Assembly (NCBI GenBank): GCA_017463765.1
Contig: JAFTON010000044.1
Coordinates: 1-38,130, forward strand
Reading direction: 5' to 3'
Source: Clostridia bacterium
GTDB lineage: Bacteria; Bacillota; Clostridia; Oscillospirales; CAG-272
DNA: 38,130 nucleotides
The notes under the pieces are model-generated. The model saw only the letters and a program-made list of their open reading frames with translations, was not told the origin of the DNA and did not search any database. Numbering within the stretch: the stretch's first letter is position 1; each line of letters opens with the position of its first letter. The translations under genes and the position numbers were made by a program. Below are positions 1-9,040 of this stretch, piece by piece.

Positions 1-80
1 ATAAAAAACATAAAATGATTTCAGGGGAGGTGTTTTATACCCTTCTCCTTAATTTCTCATAAATATGAGGGGTTGATTTT
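1..80 (+). other. Leader region upstream of the DUF3343 gene
   Basis: This short non-coding stretch holds an imperfect hairpin at 23-49 (AGGGGAGG side pairing with CTTCTCCT, two G-U pairs and one mismatch) and a small perfect palindrome CTCATA-AA-TATGAG at 56-69. The palindrome's right arm runs into the ribosome-binding site GAGGGG at 67-72, which precedes the TTG start at 81 by eight bases. The first hairpin has no following T-run, so I cannot call it a terminator. I see no convincing promoter here; transcription may enter from outside the window. Confidence 0.3.
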
Positions 81-296
81 TTGAAAAAAATAACAGTCAC
101 GGTAGGATCTGTCACCTATGCGATCAAACTAAGAAAGCTTCTTGTAAAGAACGGTATCGGTTGCCGTCTTGTGAAGCTTGATAATACCGTGGACGGAAAA
201 GGCTGTACTCACGGAGTAGAAATTTTTGAGGGTGATTTATACCGTACGGTATTTATCCTGAGGGAAAATGGAATAGCTTATAAACTTAAGGACTGA
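81..296 (+). CDS. DUF3343 family small protein (putative Se/S carrier-like)
   Basis: This 71-residue protein matches the DUF3343 pattern: a short basic start, a helix that begins SVTYAIKLRKLL, and a cysteine in a GKGCTHGVEI segment (Cys42). The family is annotated as putative selenium or sulfur carrier-like and is usually found beside selenium genes or cysteine-desulfurase-like enzymes. That is the arrangement here, since its stop codon overlaps the next gene by one or a few bases. It starts with TTG, supported by GAGGGG eight bases upstream. A carrier role for Cys42, accepting sulfur or selenium from the neighbour's persulfide, is inference. No selD, selA or selB is visible in the window, so a sulfur role is as likely as selenium. 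Confidence 0.8.
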   Translation: MKKITVTVGSVTYAIKLRKLLVKNGIGCRLVKLDNTVDGKGCTHGVEIFEGDLYRTVFILRENGIAYKLKD

Positions 297-301
297 TGGC
301 C

Positions 302-1423
302 ATGATTTATTTTGACAATGCTGCAACAACCTTCCCAAAACCACGCTGCGTTTTAGATAAAACTGAATTCTGCCTTAAAAAATATTATGGAAATGCAGGA
401 AGAAGCTCTCACTCACTCTCGTTAAGATCGAGTGAGGAGATCTATTATACAAGAGAAATGCTTGCAAATCATATTGGTATTGACACACCCGAGCAAATCG
501 TCTTTACCTATAACGCAACCTATGCACTGAATTTGGCAATAAAAAGTCTTATTACCCAAAAATGTCATATTCTGATTTCTGATTTTGAGCATAATTCGGT
601 TATAAGGCCACTTGAAAAGCTTAAGGAGCTTATAGGTATTGAATATGACTGCTTCAAAACCGATGGTGATATTAAGAAAGCCTTGAATGCTGCCCTGCGC
701 CCCGATACACGCGTCATTATTTCTTCGATAGCTTCAAACGTTACCGGAGAAAATATTCCTATAAAAATTCTATCTGATTTTGCAAGCGAAAATTCTTTAA
801 TGTTGATCATCGATGCCTCTCAGGCTTTAGGTCATACAGAGATTAACCTTACCGAGACACCCTGCGATGCATTTTGCGCCCCGGGACACAAGGGCCTGTT
901 CGGTATTCAGGGCTCAGGCTTTGTGTATTTTAAAGAAAAAACACGCAGAGAAAGCTTTATAGAGGGTGGAAGTGGTTCCGACAGTGCATCAAAATATATG
1001 CCTGTGCTTCTTCCCGAGGGATATGAGGCAGGAACACTTTCGACCCCTGCTATAGTTTCGCTGGGTGCAGGTCTTGAGTATATCGAAAAGACAGGTTTAG
1101 AGAGAATTAATGAAAAGATGAATTTTCTCACAAACTGCGCATACGAAAGATTAAGTAATATTAATGGTATAAGAATCTATAAAAGAGGCTGTGGAATAAT
1201 TTCCTTTAATCTTGGAGATATTCCTTCCTCAACGGTTGCTGCATTGCTTGATAAAAGAGGAATATGCGTAAGAGGAGGACTTCACTGCGCACCTATGATT
1301 CATAAAAAGCTTGGCACAATGAGGCAAGGTGCAGTAAGAATTTCATTCTCATATCTTAATAGAAAAAAAGAGGTTGACAGATTCTATTCTGCTATAAAAA
1401 GTATTTCCCACAGTCTCACATGA
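302..1423 (+). CDS. Cysteine desulfurase / selenocysteine lyase-like class V aminotransferase
   Basis: This is a PLP enzyme of the class V aminotransferase fold that would remove sulfur or selenium from cysteine or selenocysteine. It opens with the family hallmark YFDNAATT. It has the PLP-ring aspartate in IDASQ (about residue 171), the Schiff-base lysine in APGHKG (about 197) and a C-terminal RGGLHCAP motif carrying the likely catalytic cysteine (about 329). Full length is near 373 residues, normal for the family. I chose ATG at 302 because AGGA at 289-292 sits nine bases upstream; an ATG at 296 overlaps the previous stop but is only three bases from that site. Coupling with the DUF3343 gene suggests that protein is its partner or acceptor. 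Whether it belongs to an IscS-like, SufS-like or separate selenium-linked branch cannot be settled by eye. Confidence 0.85.
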   Translation: MIYFDNAATTFPKPRCVLDKTEFCLKKYYGNAGRSSHSLSLRSSEEIYYTREMLANHIGIDTPEQIVFTYNATYALNLAIKSLITQKCHILISDFEHNSVIRPLEKLKELIGIEYDCFKTDGDIKKALNAALRPDTRVIISSIASNVTGENIPIKILSDFASENSLMLIIDASQALGHTEINLTETPCDAFCAPGHKGLFGIQGSGFVYFKEKTRRESFIEGGSGSDSASKYMPVLLPEGYEAGTLSTPAIVSLGAGLEYIEKTGLERINEKMNFLTNCAYERLSNINGIRIYKRGCGIISFNLGDIPSSTVAALLDKRGICVRGGLHCAPMIHKKLGTMRQGAVRISFSYLNRKKEVDRFYSAIKSISHSLT

Positions 1424-1430
1424 ATCTGAC

Positions 1431-1473
1431 AAAAATATAGGGGCTATTCAAGGTAAAACACCGAGAATAACCC
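1431..1473 (-). terminator. Terminator of the glycogen operon, minus strand
   Basis: Read on the minus strand, GGGTTATTC (1473-1465) pairs with GAATAGCCC (1449-1441), with one U-G pair. A run of five T follows at 1435-1431. It lies just after the shikimate kinase stop. The loop is about 15 bases. On the plus strand the same arms pair with one C-A mismatch, so weak two-way termination between the convergent genes is possible. Confidence 0.65.
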
Positions 1474-1479
1474 TTAATC

Positions 1480-1998
1480 TTATTTCTGCCCAATTTTATT
1501 TAGGTATTTTTCAATTTTAATAATTGCATCATGCTTATATTTTGCGAAAGCTGTACCATTGCAGCTTACGGTAATATCTGCATATTTTTCGAAAAGAGGC
1601 GCACGCTCGTTGTAAAGGTCTTGCATAGTCATTCCCTTCTTAAGAACCACACCACGCTTTGAAAAATCTACAAGACGGCTGCTGATAACCTCAGCACTTG
1701 CATAAAGATAAACCACGATTCCACTTTTTTTGAACTGTTCCATTACAGATGGATAATACACTGCGCTGCCACCCGGAGTAAAGACAATGTTGTCTTCCTT
1801 AATGGTAAGCAGAGTCTGCTCTTCAATTGCCTTAAAGCCCTCGAGCCCTTCCTCATCCATAATTTCCTGTAGCTTACGTCCTTTGGTTTGCTCAATAACC
1901 TTATCGCCGTCAACAAGCTTCATGTTGAATTTTTTTGCTATAGCTCTGCCCATACAGGATTTTCATACGGCAGGCATGCCAATTAACGTTATAGTCAT
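1480..1998 (-). pseudogene. aroK: Shikimate kinase with an in-frame TGA in the P-loop
   Basis: Shikimate kinase phosphorylates shikimate with ATP in the aromatic amino acid pathway. From ATG 1998 the reading is MTITLIGMPAV-stop-KSCMGRAIAKK. The TGA (1965-1963) replaces the conserved P-loop glycine before Lys-Ser, where one base change would give GGA. The rest is intact: a VDGDKVIEQ region, the TPGGS substrate motif, a KRGVVLKKG lid and NERAPLFEKYADITV. Full length would be 172 residues, normal for AroK. Restarting at ATG 1953 gives 157 residues without the Walker A motif, unlikely to bind ATP. The start lies one base past the stop of the amylase gene (TGAGATG), so it is the coupled last gene of the glycogen operon. 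TGA ends many genes here, including the upstream amylase, so general recoding is not supported. It may be a recent nonsense mutation, a strain variant or a sequence error. Confidence 0.8.
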
Positions 1999-1999
1999 C

Positions 2000-3919
2000 T
2001 CAGTTGACCTCGAGAATAGAGTTAAGTGGGAGTTTAAATATTCCCTGATTATATGACGGAAGCTTAAAGCTGTCCGAAACCGTTTCTGAATAGAGATTAC
2101 ATCCTTCGGTGCTGAAGCTTAAGGATATTTCCCTATCACTGTTATTAATTACCGTAATATAGCTATCAATGCCGTCTGTTCTTGAAAATACAAGCAGCTC
2201 ATTATCCAGATGAAGAAGACTGAACTCGCCTTCCTTGTAAACAGGATTTTCATTTCTTATTTTGCCGATCGCCTTATAATGCTCAAGAAGCTTACGGTTT
2301 TCCTTACCCCATGGATAAGGCATTCTGTTGAAGGGATCGCGATATCCTTCAAGCCCTGCTTCGTCTCCGTAGAATATCGCAGGAATACCGGGCATAGTTG
2401 CAAGGATTGTGTATGCGAGAATAAGCCTCTTCACAGCCATATTGCGCCTGCCGGGGTCCATATGGAGCCTTGAAAGCTGCGCATTCGACATGCCCGAGGT
2501 ATCAAGATCGCCGAGAACCGAAAGTATGCGCTCGGTATCATGAGTACCCAGAAGGTTCATCTGAGTATGTAAAATATGGCTTGGAGCATTGGAGGTAACG
2601 TCACTCATTGCATAACCAAGCTTGTCGCAGCCTCTGCCGGTAAGATAATCAATAATTCCGAGTCTGAGTGGATAATTCATTACACCGTCAAGCTCGTCAC
2701 CAAGATAATAATGCCTTCTGTGACCGTAAGATGCCTTGTTTGAAGCATCCTCCCAGACCTCACCGTAAAGAATATTATCCTCACTGTCACAAGAGAGACG
2801 TTCCTTTATTTTACATATAAAATCGTCGGAAAGCTCGTCTGCAACGTCAAGACGGAAGCCGTAAATGCCCATTTTACGATACTTATCGACAACTCCTCCC
2901 TCACCCACGAAATATTCTCTGCATTCAGGAATATCAGGGTTAATACGAGGCAGAATTTCAATTCCCCACCAACAAGTGTATTTTGAAGGGAACTGCTGGA
3001 AGTCATACCAGCTAAAAAATTCAGAACGTCGCGACTGATATGCACCGATCTTCTGATACCTGCCGTATCGGTTAAAATAGATGCTGTCAGCGCCTGTATG
3101 ATTAAATACACCGTCAAGAATTATTTCAATATCCTTCTCCTTTGCAGCCTTAATGAGTGCAGTAAATGCTGCATCACCACCGAAGATGGGATCGACAGTC
3201 ATATAGTCTGCAGTATCGTACTTATGGTTGGAGGAGGCACGGAAGATAGGACTTAAGTATATTGCAGTCGTACCAAGTGATTTGATATAATCGAGCTTAT
3301 CAATAATACCCCAAAGCGTACCACCCCAGAAGGTGTTATTATAAAGGGGGGCGCCGGGATACTCGGGATATTCGGGAATAGCCTTCCATTCACCTCGCAG
3401 AACACGTGCTCCGTCGGGAACTTCGCATCTGCCACCACGCTTGAACCTGTCAACGAAAATATGATAGATAACACCACCACGTATTTTCTTCGGTTCACGA
3501 TATTTAAAATCAGACAAGGTGAGCTGCATCATATTTGTAAGCTCACCATTATGGTCGAAGTAAACTCCCCCTGCCCATGTATGTCCGAAAAGCTCGCCAC
3601 CAAGCACCAAAATGCGCGGCCTGATAAAGTACAAGCCGACGCCAAGCTGGTCTCTGTTAACTTCAAAAACGTAGCAGTCGTATTCTCCCTCAATTCCCTG
3701 CCACTCTCCCTCTGTTGTGAGGATCCAGCCGGAAGCATTCTCGTCAAAAACATCAATAAAAGCCGACGTAGTGCCGAGAGCTCTTGGAATATTCAGAAGA
3801 ATCTCTGCCTTCTCTTTAATTTCGAAGGCGGTCGAAATGCCCACCTTGCCATTGTGTATATATTTATACTCGGCACGGTTATGCTGCATCTCGACCACCG
3901 AAAAGTGCTGTGGATTCAC
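2000..3919 (-). CDS. GH13 alpha-amylase / neopullulanase-like glucanase, cytoplasmic
   Basis: This 639-residue glycoside hydrolase 13 enzyme should cleave alpha-1,4 (possibly also alpha-1,6) links in glycogen or maltodextrins. An N-terminal beta-rich domain fills roughly residues 1-140. The TIM barrel begins near IYHIFVDRF and carries region I DGVFNH (Asp269, His274), nucleophile Asp358 in FRLDVAD, acid/base Glu387 in LYGEVWE and Asp461 in GTHD. No signal peptide is visible, so it acts inside the cell, fitting a glycogen role. The start is GTG, chosen because AGAGG lies six bases upstream. It follows glgP by 24 bases and is coupled to the shikimate kinase gene. Extra N-terminal domains of this kind are typical of neopullulanase, cyclomaltodextrinase and maltogenic amylase; the exact specificity is not readable from sequence. 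Confidence 0.88.
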   Translation of the reverse strand: MNPQHFSVVEMQHNRAEYKYIHNGKVGISTAFEIKEKAEILLNIPRALGTTSAFIDVFDENASGWILTTEGEWQGIEGEYDCYVFEVNRDQLGVGLYFIRPRILVLGGELFGHTWAGGVYFDHNGELTNMMQLTLSDFKYREPKKIRGGVIYHIFVDRFKRGGRCEVPDGARVLRGEWKAIPEYPEYPGAPLYNNTFWGGTLWGIIDKLDYIKSLGTTAIYLSPIFRASSNHKYDTADYMTVDPIFGGDAAFTALIKAAKEKDIEIILDGVFNHTGADSIYFNRYGRYQKIGAYQSRRSEFFSWYDFQQFPSKYTCWWGIEILPRINPDIPECREYFVGEGGVVDKYRKMGIYGFRLDVADELSDDFICKIKERLSCDSEDNILYGEVWEDASNKASYGHRRHYYLGDELDGVMNYPLRLGIIDYLTGRGCDKLGYAMSDVTSNAPSHILHTQMNLLGTHDTERILSVLGDLDTSGMSNAQLSRLHMDPGRRNMAVKRLILAYTILATMPGIPAIFYGDEAGLEGYRDPFNRMPYPWGKENRKLLEHYKAIGKIRNENPVYKEGEFSLLHLDNELLVFSRTDGIDSYITVINNSDREISLSFSTEGCNLYSETVSDSFKLPSYNQGIFKLPLNSILEVN

Positions 3920-3943
3920 TAAAAACCTCTAAAATATGCTATC

Positions 3944-6415
3944 TTATTTAATCTTACAAATAGGAGTTGCGTGCCAGATGTTCTCCGCATAGTTTCTGAT
4001 AGAATTATCAGACGCGAATACACCACTGGTAGCAGTGTTCATAAGCGACATTCTCGACCACTTCTGTCTGTCGGCATAATCCTTCATTGCTCTGCGATAG
4101 GTATGAGTATAGGACTCAAAGTCAGCAAGACACATGAAGGGGTCTGCTACGCCGTTAACAGCGTTGATAAGGTAGTCTGCGATGTGAGAGAAGTCCTGTC
4201 CACCGATGGGTGAGTAGAATCTGTCAACAACGCGACGAAGGTGCTCGGAGTTGTGATAGAAGCTTCTCGCATTGTATCCACTCTTCCAGAGCTCGTCAAC
4301 CTCATCACTGTTAAGACCGAAGATATAGATATTATCCTTGCCACAAGCCTCATAAATCTCTACGTTAGCACCGTCCATAGTACCCATGGTAACAGCACCG
4401 TTCATCATAAGCTTCATGCAGCCGGTACCACTCGCTTCCTTACCTGCAAGAGAAATCTGCTCGGAAATATCTGCCGAAGGAATAAGTACCTCAGCGAGAG
4501 ATACGTTGTACTCCTCCATAAATACGATCTTAATCTTATCGCGTGTAAGAGGATTTCTCTCAAGCTCTTCGGAAAGGAACCAGATAAGCTTGATAAGCTT
4601 CTTCGCCATAACGTAGCTTGGAGCAGCCTTACAGCCGAAGATAAAGGTCTGAGGAGGAATATCCGCATTGGGATTATCCATAATCTCGGTATAAAGCGAC
4701 ATGATCTTAAGAACGTTAAGAAGCTGTCTCTTATACTCGTGCATTCTCTTGATCTGAACGTCAAAGATAGAATTTGTATCAATACGCTTACCTGTCTTGT
4801 TATAAGCATAGTAAGCGAAGGTCTCCTTGTTGTGATGCTTAATTTCAGCAATTCTCTCGAGAACCGAAGCATCATCCTTGTACTTAGCAAGTCCGATAAG
4901 CTCACGGCCGTCATCCTTGAATGCATCACCGATAAGCTCGGAAAGCAGACCTGTAAGCGCAGGGTTTGAATAGTTAAGCCATCTTCTGTGAACTACGCCG
5001 TTTGTAACGTTTGTAAACTTCCAGGGAGTCATCTTATAGAAATCATGGAAGATTGTCTTCTTAAGAATCTCGCTGTGAAGCTTGGAAACGCCGTTTACGG
5101 TGTGAGAGCCAACGATAGAAAGGTTAGCCATTCTTACCTGGTTGTATGCAACGATGGCCATACGGGATATTCTGTCCCAATCACCGGGATAAAGATTCCA
5201 GAGATCAGCTGTAAATCTACGGTTAATCTCATTTACAATCATAAGGATTCTGGGAAGCTTCATTCCGAAGAGATCGAGTCTCCAGCACTCAAGTGCCTCG
5301 GGAAGAACGGTGTGGTTGGTGTAAGAAACCGACTTGACAACAACGCTCCATGCATCGTCCCAGCTATAGCCGTACTGGTCCATAAGAATTCTCATAAGCT
5401 CGGGAATGCAAAGCGCAGGGTGTGTATCATTGATGTGGATACATACGTTGTCCTCAAAGCCTGCAAGAGTTCCGTGCTCTGCAAGATAATCGTTAAGAAT
5501 ATTCTGAAGAGATGCAGAAACGAGGAAATACTGCTGAGTAAGTCTGAGAAGCTTACCACCGTCATAGTTATCCGGGGGATAAAGCTGCTTGGTTATCGAC
5601 TCAGCATTGAAATCCGGAGAGAAGTTCTTAACGTAGCTGCCCTGAGAGGCGTAGTTAGGAACGGGCTTGGAAATGGGCTTTGCTCTCCAGAGACGGATTA
5701 CGTTTACTGCGTTTGTGGTTGTTCCGGGGATAAGGATATCGTAAGGAATAGCGCTTACCTCGTCATAATCGTAGTTATTCACGGTGTATTTGCCGTTCTC
5801 CCACTTCTCCTCAATCTTACCACCAAATCTGACGGTAAGTGTTCTGTGAGTTCTGGGTACAAGACGAACACCACCCGATGCAAGCCATTCGTCAGAAAGC
5901 TCAACCTGCTCGCCATCAACAATCTTCTGACGGAAGAGTCCGTTTTCATAAAGAAGCGAGTAACCGCTTGCATAATAATCCTGCGCTGTAAGAGAATCCA
6001 TAAAGCAGGCTGCAAGTCTACCGAGACCACCGTTTCCGAGTCCGGGGTCAACCTCACACGCGTAAACCTTCTCGAAGGAGGAGCCGAACTCCTCAAGAAC
6101 CTCGCAGAGCTCGTCATAGATGCCGAGATTCATAGAATCGTTCTTAAGTGCACGTCCAACGAGGAACTCCATACAGAGATAGCAAACCTTCTTGCCACCC
6201 GATGCCTTTATTCTCTTCTTGAATGCCTCGCGGTATTCAAGCATAATATCCTTCATTGCCAGGAAGGATGCCTGATAGAGCTGATCGGGAGTAGCCTTCT
6301 GTGCATTGAAAATGCCACGGGTGATAAGCTTCGCCTCGATCCTCTCCTTAAGCTCCTGCTTGGTAATTTTTTCTTTTTCTCCTGCTAAAGTATTTGCGAT
6401 TGTTTCACTGTTCAT
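3944..6415 (-). CDS. glgP: Glycogen/maltodextrin phosphorylase
   Basis: GlgP releases glucose-1-phosphate from the non-reducing ends of glycogen using phosphate and PLP. The 823-residue length is standard for the GT35 family. The PLP-binding motif EASGTGCMK is present with the lysine at residue 668, followed by MNGAVTMGTMDGANVEI. The GNGGLGRLAACFMDS segment near residue 130 is the conserved N-terminal phosphorylase motif, and HINDTHPAL and MHEYKRQLLN are also family marks. It lies between glgA and the GH13 gene with 24-base gaps on both sides, so it is a mid-operon gene. AAGGA lies 12 bases before the ATG. The mammalian Ser14-type regulatory start is absent, as usual in bacteria. Co-transcription with the synthesis genes suggests that turnover is tuned at the protein level. 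Confidence 0.95.
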   Translation of the reverse strand: MNSETIANTLAGEKEKITKQELKERIEAKLITRGIFNAQKATPDQLYQASFLAMKDIMLEYREAFKKRIKASGGKKVCYLCMEFLVGRALKNDSMNLGIYDELCEVLEEFGSSFEKVYACEVDPGLGNGGLGRLAACFMDSLTAQDYYASGYSLLYENGLFRQKIVDGEQVELSDEWLASGGVRLVPRTHRTLTVRFGGKIEEKWENGKYTVNNYDYDEVSAIPYDILIPGTTTNAVNVIRLWRAKPISKPVPNYASQGSYVKNFSPDFNAESITKQLYPPDNYDGGKLLRLTQQYFLVSASLQNILNDYLAEHGTLAGFEDNVCIHINDTHPALCIPELMRILMDQYGYSWDDAWSVVVKSVSYTNHTVLPEALECWRLDLFGMKLPRILMIVNEINRRFTADLWNLYPGDWDRISRMAIVAYNQVRMANLSIVGSHTVNGVSKLHSEILKKTIFHDFYKMTPWKFTNVTNGVVHRRWLNYSNPALTGLLSELIGDAFKDDGRELIGLAKYKDDASVLERIAEIKHHNKETFAYYAYNKTGKRIDTNSIFDVQIKRMHEYKRQLLNVLKIMSLYTEIMDNPNADIPPQTFIFGCKAAPSYVMAKKLIKLIWFLSEELERNPLTRDKIKIVFMEEYNVSLAEVLIPSADISEQISLAGKEASGTGCMKLMMNGAVTMGTMDGANVEIYEACGKDNIYIFGLNSDEVDELWKSGYNARSFYHNSEHLRRVVDRFYSPIGGQDFSHIADYLINAVNGVADPFMCLADFESYTHTYRRAMKDYADRQKWSRMSLMNTATSGVFASDNSIRNYAENIWHATPICKIK

Positions 6416-6439
6416 TGGTCTAAATTTTCCTTGTTTGAA

Positions 6440-7858
6440 TTATACTAAATTATTGTAAATCGAGATATATTCCTTGGCAGAATTCTCCCAAGTGAAGTTC
6501 GATTTCTTTGCGGATGCGGTAAGAGCATTCCACTTCTTAGGATTCTTATAAAGCTCCAGGGCATCCTTAATTGTAAAGAGAAGCTCGTGAGCGTTATAGT
6601 TATCAAAGCGGAAGCCGTTTGCCCCCTCCTCGCCATAATTCTTGATGGAGTCATAAAGACCACCAACAGAACGAACGATCGGAATAGTTCCGTAAGAGCA
6701 TGCGATCATCTGAGCAAGTCCGCAGGGCTCACTCTTTGAGGGCATAAGGAAGATATCAGCGCCTGCGTACATCTTCTTGGAAATTACTCGGTCAAACTTA
6801 ATAAGTGCCTTGAAGTTGGGGTGTCGTGCCTCCATAGCTCTGAAAGCATCCTCATACTCCTTCTCACCTGTACCGAGAACAATCACCTGCACGTTCTCCG
6901 AAAGCAGCTCGTCCATAATATGAAGAACGAGATCAATTCCCTTCTGAGAAGCAAATCTTGTGATCATAACTGCAAGGGGCACGTCGGGAATCTGAGGAAG
7001 TCCTACCTCAGCCTGAAGCGCAGCCTTGTTCTTCGCCTTACCCGACTTATAATTACGGGTATTATAGGGGAAGTAAATATCTCCACCTGTCTCGGGAGAG
7101 AAGTAACCGTAATCAATGCCGTTGATGACACCACGCATCTTGTGGCTTGCAGCCTTGATTATAGATGAAAGTCCGAATGCAAAGAAATCATATTCAAGCT
7201 CTCTTGCATAATTCGGGCTGACGGTGGTGATGAAATCGGAGGTAACGATAGCACCCTTCATAAGATTGATGCAACCGTCAAAATCAACAACACCTCTGTA
7301 TATGGGATCAAGTCCGAACACCTCGCTTAGAAGCTGGGAACCAAACTTACCCTGATACTCAATATTATGAATGGTATATACCGTCTTTACCTTTTTGAGA
7401 GCCTCTATGTGAGAATACTCGGTCTTAAGATAAATAATAGCCGGTGCAGTCTGCCAGTCGTTTGCATGCAGAATATCGGGAATATTACCACTATGAAGCA
7501 TATATTCAACTACTGCGCGTGAGAAGAAGGCAAATCTCTCTGCATCATCATACTCACCGTAAAGTCTGCCACGCTCGAAGTAGTAATGATTCTCAACGAA
7601 ATAGTAGTTTACACCGTTTTCGGTAAGCCTGTAAACCGATGCGCCGGTATGACGCCAGGAAAGGTTGAAGCTCATATCGAGAACGAGCTCAAGTCTCTCA
7701 CGGTACTGCGCCTTCATAATGTCGTAAAGAGGCATAATAACCTCGCACTCGTTACCCTCCACGGCTGCAACAGCAGCAGGAAGTGCGCCCATAACGTCGC
7801 CGAGTCCACCACTTGCGGCAAAAGGATTAGCCTCGCTGGTTACGTATAAAATCTTCAT
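6440..7858 (-). CDS. glgA: Glycogen synthase (ADP-glucose type)
   Basis: GlgA transfers glucose from ADP-glucose to growing alpha-1,4-glucan chains. At 472 residues it is the usual GT5 length. It starts MKILYVTSEANPF and has the glycine-rich SGGLGDV loop; HANDW, an ITRFASQKGIDL segment and SKSEPCGLAQ carrying the conserved Glu377 follow in order. The lysine normally found in the N-terminal KxGGL motif is replaced: the residues before GGL are Ala-Ala-Ser. That lysine helps bind the sugar nucleotide in the E. coli enzyme, so the change may affect substrate affinity or mark a clostridial sub-branch. AGGGG precedes the ATG by nine bases. It lies 18 bases after glgD and 24 before glgP. Confidence 0.94.
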   Translation of the reverse strand: MKILYVTSEANPFAASGGLGDVMGALPAAVAAVEGNECEVIMPLYDIMKAQYRERLELVLDMSFNLSWRHTGASVYRLTENGVNYYFVENHYYFERGRLYGEYDDAERFAFFSRAVVEYMLHSGNIPDILHANDWQTAPAIIYLKTEYSHIEALKKVKTVYTIHNIEYQGKFGSQLLSEVFGLDPIYRGVVDFDGCINLMKGAIVTSDFITTVSPNYARELEYDFFAFGLSSIIKAASHKMRGVINGIDYGYFSPETGGDIYFPYNTRNYKSGKAKNKAALQAEVGLPQIPDVPLAVMITRFASQKGIDLVLHIMDELLSENVQVIVLGTGEKEYEDAFRAMEARHPNFKALIKFDRVISKKMYAGADIFLMPSKSEPCGLAQMIACSYGTIPIVRSVGGLYDSIKNYGEEGANGFRFDNYNAHELLFTIKDALELYKNPKKWNALTASAKKSNFTWENSAKEYISIYNNLV

Positions 7859-7876
7859 GTATTAATACCCCTGAAA

Positions 7877-9007
7877 TCAGATCTTACGACCCTTCTGGAT
7901 ATAGAAAGGCATATTGTCGTTACCCGAAAGAGCTACACCCTCGGATACAAGAACGTCCTTATCTGCTACGATGCAGTTAAGCTTAGCATTCTTGCAAACG
8001 TGAGTACCGTGGAAGAGAACGCAGTTTTTAACAACAGCACCCTTCTCTACTGTAACGTCTCTGAAGATAATAGAGTTGATAACTGTACCCTCGATGCTGC
8101 ACTCGTCAGCGATCATGGAGTTCTCAACCTTAGCACCGGGATAATGCTTTGTGGGAGCAGAGTTATGAACTCTGGTATATATAGGAGTCTCCTTTTTGCC
8201 AAGGAGAGAATCTCTCGACTTCTCATTGTTAACAAGCTCCATGGAGTACTTATAGTAATCAAGGAAGCTGGAAACAGATGCTACAAAACCGGTATACCTA
8301 TACGTCATATAGTTAGAGGACTTGCAGTTCTTAAGGAGAAACATGGTGAAGCTGTTAAGGTTATACGCCTCAGCCTCCTCAATAAGAGTACGGAGATACT
8401 CGGTCTTCATAACGTAAATGCCGAGAGCAAGCTCGGGATGACGCTCGTCAAAGGATGCGCTCATTGCGATCTGAGTAACCTTACCTGCAACCGAGGAAAT
8501 CATGATTCTGGGATTCTTAGCAGTATAATCGGGAGCAACGCTGCTTGTAACGATTGTAACGTCAGCGCCAGTGCTCTCGTGAGAGCGAATAATATCGTTT
8601 ACGTCGATGGTAAGAACGGTGTCGGAATCTGTAAGAACAACGTAATCCTCTTTGATCTCATCGATGTATTCCTTCATAGACTTAAGAGCCTCCATATGAG
8701 TGGAGAACATAGCCTGGTCGGCTGTGTTGGATGCCTGGAAGGGAGAAACGAAGGTGATGCCTCCGTCACGTCTTGCAAGATCCCAGTCCTTACCACTGCC
8801 AAGATGCTCGAGGAGCGAACGGTACTTATAGTTCGCAACGATATAAATATTGGAAATATTTGCGTTTACCATATTGGAAAGCGCGAAGTCAACAAGTCTG
8901 TAACGGCATGCGAAAGGAATTGCCGCAACCGTTCTGTCACTGGTCAATCTGGAAAGAGTATTATTATTTAAACTGGAAAAAATAATTCCTGCTGCACTAC
9001 TTGCCAT
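7877..9007 (-). CDS. glgD: Glucose-1-phosphate adenylyltransferase regulatory subunit GlgD
   Basis: GlgD is the non-catalytic partner of GlgC in the heteromeric ADP-glucose pyrophosphorylase of Firmicutes. The 376-residue protein keeps the nucleotidyltransferase fold (RYRLVDFALSNMVNA, VLTDSDTVLTIDV) and a C-terminal left-handed beta-helix with repeats such as VENSMIADECSIEG. The N-terminal catalytic GGxGxRL motif is absent; the matching segment reads FSSLNNNTLSRL. That loss is the usual way to tell GlgD from GlgC. AAAGGA stands ten bases before the ATG. It directly follows glgC with a 33-base gap, which fits making the two subunits in balance. I infer a role in raising activity or changing allosteric response, as described for other Firmicutes. 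Confidence 0.95.
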   Translation of the reverse strand: MASSAAGIIFSSLNNNTLSRLTSDRTVAAIPFACRYRLVDFALSNMVNANISNIYIVANYKYRSLLEHLGSGKDWDLARRDGGITFVSPFQASNTADQAMFSTHMEALKSMKEYIDEIKEDYVVLTDSDTVLTIDVNDIIRSHESTGADVTIVTSSVAPDYTAKNPRIMISSVAGKVTQIAMSASFDERHPELALGIYVMKTEYLRTLIEEAEAYNLNSFTMFLLKNCKSSNYMTYRYTGFVASVSSFLDYYKYSMELVNNEKSRDSLLGKKETPIYTRVHNSAPTKHYPGAKVENSMIADECSIEGTVINSIIFRDVTVEKGAVVKNCVLFHGTHVCKNAKLNCIVADKDVLVSEGVALSGNDNMPFYIQKGRKI

Positions 9008-9040
9008 TGTAATTAAATCCTTTCTATTATTATGCCTTAT

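Noticed and set aside
1951..1998. Selenocysteine insertion at the TGA in shikimate kinase
   Set aside because: The residue is a structural P-loop glycine, and the RNA just after the TGA gives only a weak five-pair stem (bulged, loop starting about 12 bases downstream), not a convincing bacterial SECIS. The nearby DUF3343/aminotransferase pair is not proof of selenocysteine use.
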